From NCBI GenBank assembly GCA_964454255.1, contig CAYVSY010000015.1, forward strand, positions 1-18,926: 18,926 nucleotides of DNA, written 5' to 3'. Shown piece after piece: positions 15,502-18,926 of this stretch. This DNA is from CAYVSY01 sp964454255 (GTDB lineage: Bacteria; Bacillota_I; Bacilli_A; RF39; UBA660). Each line of letters opens with the position of its first letter. Position 1 is the stretch's first letter. Below the pieces are notes generated by a model. The model was not told the origin of the DNA. It saw only the letters and a list, made by a program, of their open reading frames with translations, and made no database searches. The position numbers and the translations under genes are program-made.

Positions 15502-16266
15502 ATGGACACGTATTTTCTAATTGTCCTATTTATTCTTGGAACTGTTATGGGTTCTTTCTATAATGTTGTAGCAAATAGAGTTACTAAAAAACAATCTATT
15601 ATTTTTCCTTCATCACATTGTGAAGAATGTGACCATAAATTAAAATGGTATGAACTTATTCCTATAATTTCTTATGTGTTTTTAGGTGGAAAATGTCATA
15701 AATGTCATAAAAAAATTCCTATTAATTGTTTATGGACAGAGATTATTAGTGGTGTTTTATTTGCAATGTCATATGATATATATGGATTGTCATTGGAACT
15801 TGTTATTGCCTTAATATTTATATCGGTTTTAATAATTACAATTATATCTGATATTGAATATATGGTAATATTAGATGAAGTTATAATGATAGGATCTATA
15901 TTTATTATAATATTTCAATTTTTTAGTTTTGGTTTAGAATATGTTGCTTGTAGTGCTATTGCAGGTATAATATCATTTGGAATAATGTATTTAATAAAAT
16001 TATTAGGTGATGCGGTATTTAAAAAAGAATCTCTTGGTGGTGGAGATATTAAATTAATGTTTTTCTTCGGATTGGTGTTTGGAATAGAAAAATCAATTAT
16101 TACTATATTTTTAGGAACATTTATTGCTTTTCCTATGTCATTATATATTTTAATTAGAAAAAAAGATAATATAATACCATTTGGACCTTTTTTAGCTATA
16201 GCGGCTATAATAATTTTTATATTTAAGATAGACTTTATAAAAATTTTAAATGTTCTCATGAAATAA
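15502..16266 (+). CDS. pilD: Prepilin peptidase (PilD/ComC type)
   Basis: This membrane aspartic protease cuts prepilins at the G|F site and can N-methylate the new end. The ATG at 15502 (MDTYFLIVLF) is chosen because GGGGTG (15490-15495) lies six bases upstream; the in-frame ATG at 15448 is inside pilC. The 254 residues start GTVMGSFYNVVANR and carry the cytoplasmic methyltransferase-type zinc loop with C40/C43 and C65/C68 (SHCEECDHKLKWYELIPIIS, GKCHKCHKKI). The catalytic aspartates are D117 (ISDIE) and D182 in the GGGD motif. About seven to eight membrane helices are visible. All key residues are present, so it should be active, probably on the pilin encoded next. Confidence 0.94.
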   Translation: MDTYFLIVLFILGTVMGSFYNVVANRVTKKQSIIFPSSHCEECDHKLKWYELIPIISYVFLGGKCHKCHKKIPINCLWTEIISGVLFAMSYDIYGLSLELVIALIFISVLIITIISDIEYMVILDEVIMIGSIFIIIFQFFSFGLEYVACSAIAGIISFGIMYLIKLLGDAVFKKESLGGGDIKLMFFFGLVFGIEKSIITIFLGTFIAFPMSLYILIRKKDNIIPFGPFLAIAAIIIFIFKIDFIKILNVLMK

Positions 16267-16294
16267 ATATCGACTTTTTTTGATATTTATTTTT
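16261..16294 (+). terminator. Terminator after pilD
   Basis: AAATAAATATC (16261-16271) pairs over 11 bp with GATATTTATTT (16282-16292), ending in a T run to 16294. The pilD stop (16264-16266) is in the left arm. It separates pilC-pilD from the pilin unit. Confidence 0.75.
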
Positions 16295-16303
16295 GTAATA
16301 TAT

Positions 16304-16332
16304 ACGACAAATTAAAAAAAATATTGTATAAT
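16304..16332 (+). promoter_or_regulatory. Promoter of the giant pilin gene
   Basis: ACGACA (16304-16309) and a perfect TATAAT (16327-16332) are 17 bp apart. The TTG at 16324, which could be mistaken for a start, overlaps this -10. GAGGTG (16343-16348) and ATG 16354 follow. Confidence 0.7.
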
Positions 16333-16353
16333 ATAATTAATAGAGGTGAAAAA

Positions 16354-18015
16354 ATGAAAAGAAAAGGTTTTACATTAATAGAACTTATTATAACGATTAT
16401 GGTAGTTGGAATTATTGCAATAATTATATTTCCAACTGTAAAAAATATTACTAGTGGTTCTAAACAACAATCATATAATACGATGATTCAAAATCTTAAA
16501 ACATCAGCATCACTTTATTCTACTGAGTTTGAAGATGATGTCAAATGGTTTGTTTCATCTGATAATAATAATTTAGAATCTAATGAAGAATGGTCTTGTC
16601 TTCAAATTAATAAATTAGTGGAGTCTGGATTCGTTAAAGAACCATTAATTAATCCAATAGATAATACTGAAATTGATCCTAATACTCTTATTGAAGTAAG
16701 GAGAAATAAGGTTACTCATGCTTTAAATAAAGATAGTATTACTTTAGAAACAGAATTGTGTAATGGTGGATATGATAGCACTCCTCCAGTTATAACGATT
16801 GTATTAAAATATGAAGATGGAACTCTATATAATGGTGAATGGACTGACAAAAATGTTGTTCAAACAATAACCGCTAGTGATGGTAATGGTATTACTGATT
16901 TAAAAATATTTTTAAATGGAACTGATATTAATATTTCTGAAAATAGTATAACTAAAACTGATAAATATTGGTCAACTACTTTATTACAACAATCTGATAT
17001 TAGTGGTAACTTTGAAGTTGAGGCAAAAGATTATTTCACTCAAGCAACTAATAATTCATATAATATAAATATAGATAAAACTGGTCCATCATGTAATATT
17101 GAATTAGCAGGAACAAAAACATATAGTAATAATGATTGGTGGACAAGTAATGTAACCGTTACATTACAAAAAGTTGGTTTAAGCATTAATGGGTATGGTT
17201 TATCAAAATCTTCAACTGCAACTTATCCTAGCACTACAACATCTCTTATTCAAACTGAAAATACGGCGTCAACAATTTATTATGGATATGTTAAAGATGC
17301 TTTAGGAAGAACAAATTCTTGCTTAAAAGAAGTTAAAAAAGATAGTGTTACACCAATTGCACCAATATTAACGGCTTATCCATCAACGTTTGTAAAATCT
17401 AAATCATCACCATCTGGTATTCCGCCAGTCAGTGCAACCTTTGGTGTATCAGGTGGAACAACTTCATGCACATGTAATGGAACGGTATGCACCAATTTAA
17501 ATAGTGTATCAAATGGAACAATTAATATTGTATGTAATTCGACTGCAAATAATGGATTATCAAATTCTTCTTCAAGAAGTTTAACGGTTAGAAATTGTCA
17601 ATCAAGATCATATTGTTATACATGTGGAGGTTATGAATATGATGAATGTGGTAATAGAATAACATGTCCTAGTTGTTGTGAATGTAGTTCGAATTCTCAA
17701 TGTGGAACAAATTACACATGTAACGGATGTAGTTGTGTGTATAATCCACCAGCTCCAGTATGTGAATGTTCAAATAATCGTCAATGTAATTCATATGGTC
17801 AATACTATACATGCGCTGATAGATGCACTTGCACATATAATCCGCCTTCATATAATGACGATGATGATGATGGAGGATGGGTAGATTCTTGTCCATCTGG
17901 ATGTGGTTATTGTGGTGCAATGTATTATTGTGAGGATGTTATTTCTTGTTCTTGTAAACCAGCAGGTGGCTGGACTGAAGATGAAATAGATGATTGGCTA
18001 AATGGAGGAAATTAA
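16354..18015 (+). CDS. Giant modular type IV prepilin with Ig-like modules and Cys-rich tail
   Basis: The start MKRKGFTLIELIITIMVVG is a textbook type III prepilin signal: cleavage after G5, mature Phe1 and Glu5, and a hydrophobic helix. GAGGTG backs ATG 16354. The precursor has 553 residues against 130-200 for common pilins. After a pilin-like region to ~135 come an Ig-like module with TPPVITIVLKY (~140-240), a second with GPSCNIELAG and YYGYVKDALGRTNSC (~241-329), a third Ser/Thr-rich module (330-414), then a tail (415-553) with 24 cysteines. The tail includes two repeats CECSxNxQC...YTC...CxCxYNPP, a DDDDD run and a final GGWTEDEIDDWLNGGN. It is probably an adhesive minor or tip pilin. The lipoprotein start overlaps its stop (TAATG). 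Confidence 0.85.
   Translation: MKRKGFTLIELIITIMVVGIIAIIIFPTVKNITSGSKQQSYNTMIQNLKTSASLYSTEFEDDVKWFVSSDNNNLESNEEWSCLQINKLVESGFVKEPLINPIDNTEIDPNTLIEVRRNKVTHALNKDSITLETELCNGGYDSTPPVITIVLKYEDGTLYNGEWTDKNVVQTITASDGNGITDLKIFLNGTDINISENSITKTDKYWSTTLLQQSDISGNFEVEAKDYFTQATNNSYNINIDKTGPSCNIELAGTKTYSNNDWWTSNVTVTLQKVGLSINGYGLSKSSTATYPSTTTSLIQTENTASTIYYGYVKDALGRTNSCLKEVKKDSVTPIAPILTAYPSTFVKSKSSPSGIPPVSATFGVSGGTTSCTCNGTVCTNLNSVSNGTINIVCNSTANNGLSNSSSRSLTVRNCQSRSYCYTCGGYEYDECGNRITCPSCCECSSNSQCGTNYTCNGCSCVYNPPAPVCECSNNRQCNSYGQYYTCADRCTCTYNPPSYNDDDDDGGWVDSCPSGCGYCGAMYYCEDVISCSCKPAGGWTEDEIDDWLNGGN
17677..17847 (+). repeat. Two Cys-rich repeats in the pilin tail
   Basis: Unit A (17677-17751, 25 residues) and unit B (17761-17847, 29 residues) share C-E-C-S-x-N-x-Q-C, then Y-T-C, then C-x-C-x-Y-N-P-P. 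Each has six cysteines, suggesting three disulfides per unit in an EGF-like small fold (inference). Confidence 0.75.
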
Positions 18016-18482
18016 TGAAAAAAATATTGTTAATTTTACTATTAATTCTATCTGGGTGTAATTTAAATAGTCGTGTTGATAAAGTATCATCAGAAATTGA
18101 TGATGGATATTACAAATTGTTACGTTCATGTGTATATAAAAACAAATTATTAGTTAATTGTTCATATGATATTGATAATTATTTTGTAATAATTTCAAAA
18201 GGTAATATTAGATTTTATAGGCCATATAATTCTATATTAGGTTATGAAGAATTCAAATATACTATTGAAAATAATAGTATGAAATTTGATAAAATAAATT
18301 CTAATGGTGTCGCTGAAATGAAATATAAGATTGATAAAAATATTCTAAATGATAATATTATACTTTCACAATTTTTACAATTAACTAATGAAGAATTTGG
18401 TGTTATTGAACGTGTTTATGAAAAAATCGACAAAAACCAGTATTATACCATTAGAAAGGAAGTTACTAATAATGAAAAATAA
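18015..18482 (+). CDS. Small lipoprotein of the pilin operon
   Basis: The ATG at 18015 (MKKILLILLLILSGC) overlaps the pilin stop by one base and has GGAGG at 18004-18008, so the in-frame ATG at 17994 is not used. A clear type II signal ends in the lipobox ILSGC, with C15 as the lipidated residue. The 155-residue product then has a predicted mostly beta domain starting DDGYYKLLRSCVYK and ending RVYEKIDKNQYYTIRK. It should sit on the outer face of the membrane. I do not recognise the family; the layout recalls small lipocalin-like domains, and the next gene product looks alike. A role in pilus anchoring or assembly is inferred from coupling to the pilin gene. Confidence 0.8.
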   Translation: MKKILLILLLILSGCNLNSRVDKVSSEIDDGYYKLLRSCVYKNKLLVNCSYDIDNYFVIISKGNIRFYRPYNSILGYEEFKYTIENNSMKFDKINSNGVAEMKYKIDKNILNDNIILSQFLQLTNEEFGVIERVYEKIDKNQYYTIRKEVTNNEK

Positions 18483-18909
18483 AAAAAACATATTTTTAAT
18501 TATATGTATAATTATATTATTAGTTTTAGTTGTTCTTGGAATATTGCTTTATAAAAATAATAATTTAAATAATGCAGAATTAATAGGATATTATAAATTA
18601 GAAAAGGTAACATCATATTATAAAACAGGTAATGAAGAAAAAATTAATGAACAAAATACATTTTATAATGATAAAAAATTAAATATTATGGTAGATAAAA
18701 TTGAATCTAAGATTTTAAATACTGGTAATTATTATTATTTAATTAAAGATAATAAAATATATTATAGTTTAAATGAAATTGATAAAGATAAACTTGATAA
18801 TGTCTTAAGTTTTGAATTTGAAATTAGTGATAATTATTTAATATTGGTTGAACGTTTTGATGTAACTAATACATATTATTATAAAAAAATAAATAAAGAA
18901 GAGTATTAA
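18472..18909 (+). CDS. Membrane-anchored extracytoplasmic protein, lipocalin-like
   Basis: The ATG at 18472 (MKNKKNIFLI) is favoured because AAAGGAAG lies just upstream and it begins a signal-anchor helix; the in-frame ATG at 18388 is inside the lipoprotein gene. The 145 residues have one membrane segment (~8-29), then a Tyr/Asn/Lys-rich domain, ELIGYYKLEKVTSYY to TNTYYYKKINKEEY, with alternating beta pattern. It overlaps the preceding gene by 11 bases. The shared GYYKL opening and Tyr-rich end suggest it is a diverged copy of the preceding lipoprotein's domain on another kind of anchor. Function is unknown. The operon ends right after it. Confidence 0.78.
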   Translation: MKNKKNIFLIICIIILLVLVVLGILLYKNNNLNNAELIGYYKLEKVTSYYKTGNEEKINEQNTFYNDKKLNIMVDKIESKILNTGNYYYLIKDNKIYYSLNEIDKDKLDNVLSFEFEISDNYLILVERFDVTNTYYYKKINKEEY

Positions 18910-18925
18910 AAAAATACTTTTTTTT
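18899..18925 (+). terminator. Terminator of the pilin operon
   Basis: AGTATT (18902-18907) pairs with AATACT (18913-18918), extended by three more pairs including one G-U, and runs into eight Ts (18918-18925). The TAA stop (18907-18909) is at the top of the stem. Confidence 0.75.
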
Positions 18926-18926
18926 A

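Noticed and set aside
16324..16353. TTG at 16324 as pilin start
   Set aside because: It overlaps the -10 TATAAT and would put ten residues ahead of a perfect prepilin leader. GAGGTG supports ATG 16354.
17669..17920. Overlapping open frames (both strands) in the pilin tail
   Set aside because: They arise from the Cys-codon-rich composition. They have no ribosome sites and odd His/Tyr/Val-rich translations.

Overview
The window is very AT-rich and densely coded, with TAA as the favoured stop and Shine-Dalgarno sites of the GGTG/GGAG type. It carries ezrA, scpA-scpB and the dnaG-rpoD-trmK order, which is the housekeeping set of a low-GC Gram-positive (Bacillota). The extreme AT bias, small proteins and tight spacing suggest a reduced-genome gut Bacilli/Mollicutes-related lineage (RF39-like); that placement is inference. 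UGA acts as stop (for example at the end of dnaG) and UGG encodes Trp, so the code is standard.

Layout. (1) 1-624: 3' part of a surface protein with cadherin-like beta-sandwich repeats, closed by a strong terminator. (2) 811-3773: ezrA and two small unknown membrane proteins, one anchored at its N-terminus and one at its C-terminus, each with its own promoter. (3) 3753-4061, minus strand: a small RNHCP zinc-binding protein, convergent with the preceding gene and divergent from the next operon. (4) 4127-8268: an apparent five-gene operon, scpA-scpB-pdp-unknown membrane protein-queA. (5) 8352-9812: a SipW-type (TasA-like) exported protein with a Cys-rich repeat tail. It has a consensus promoter, but where ATG is expected there is an ATA (or ATT) codon. 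(6) 10023-13496: the macromolecular-synthesis genes dnaG-rpoD-trmK. (7) 13491-13910, minus strand: a YqfQ-like protein, divergent from (8). (8) 14016-18909: a type IV pilus-like cassette of a PilC/GspF platform protein, a PilD prepilin peptidase, a 553-residue prepilin with Ig-like modules and a 24-cysteine tail, a lipoprotein and a membrane-anchored protein, ended by a terminator. No assembly ATPase is present here.

How it works together. Chromosome condensation (ScpAB), septation control (EzrA), replication priming (DnaG), the main sigma factor and tRNA modification (QueA, TrmK) make up the core. Between these genes sit surface modules using two export routes: SipW/Sec for the TasA-like protein and the pilus pathway for the giant pilin. 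Both displayed proteins end in cysteine-rich repeat domains.

The most unusual items are the giant cysteine-rich pilin with its compact cassette, the apparent ATA start, a rho-independent terminator embedded in the antisense coding sequence of the convergent RNHCP gene, and two divergent promoter pairs whose elements physically overlap. No RNA genes, insertion sequences, CRISPR arrays or prophage were seen, and no gene-free stretch exceeds about 210 bases.
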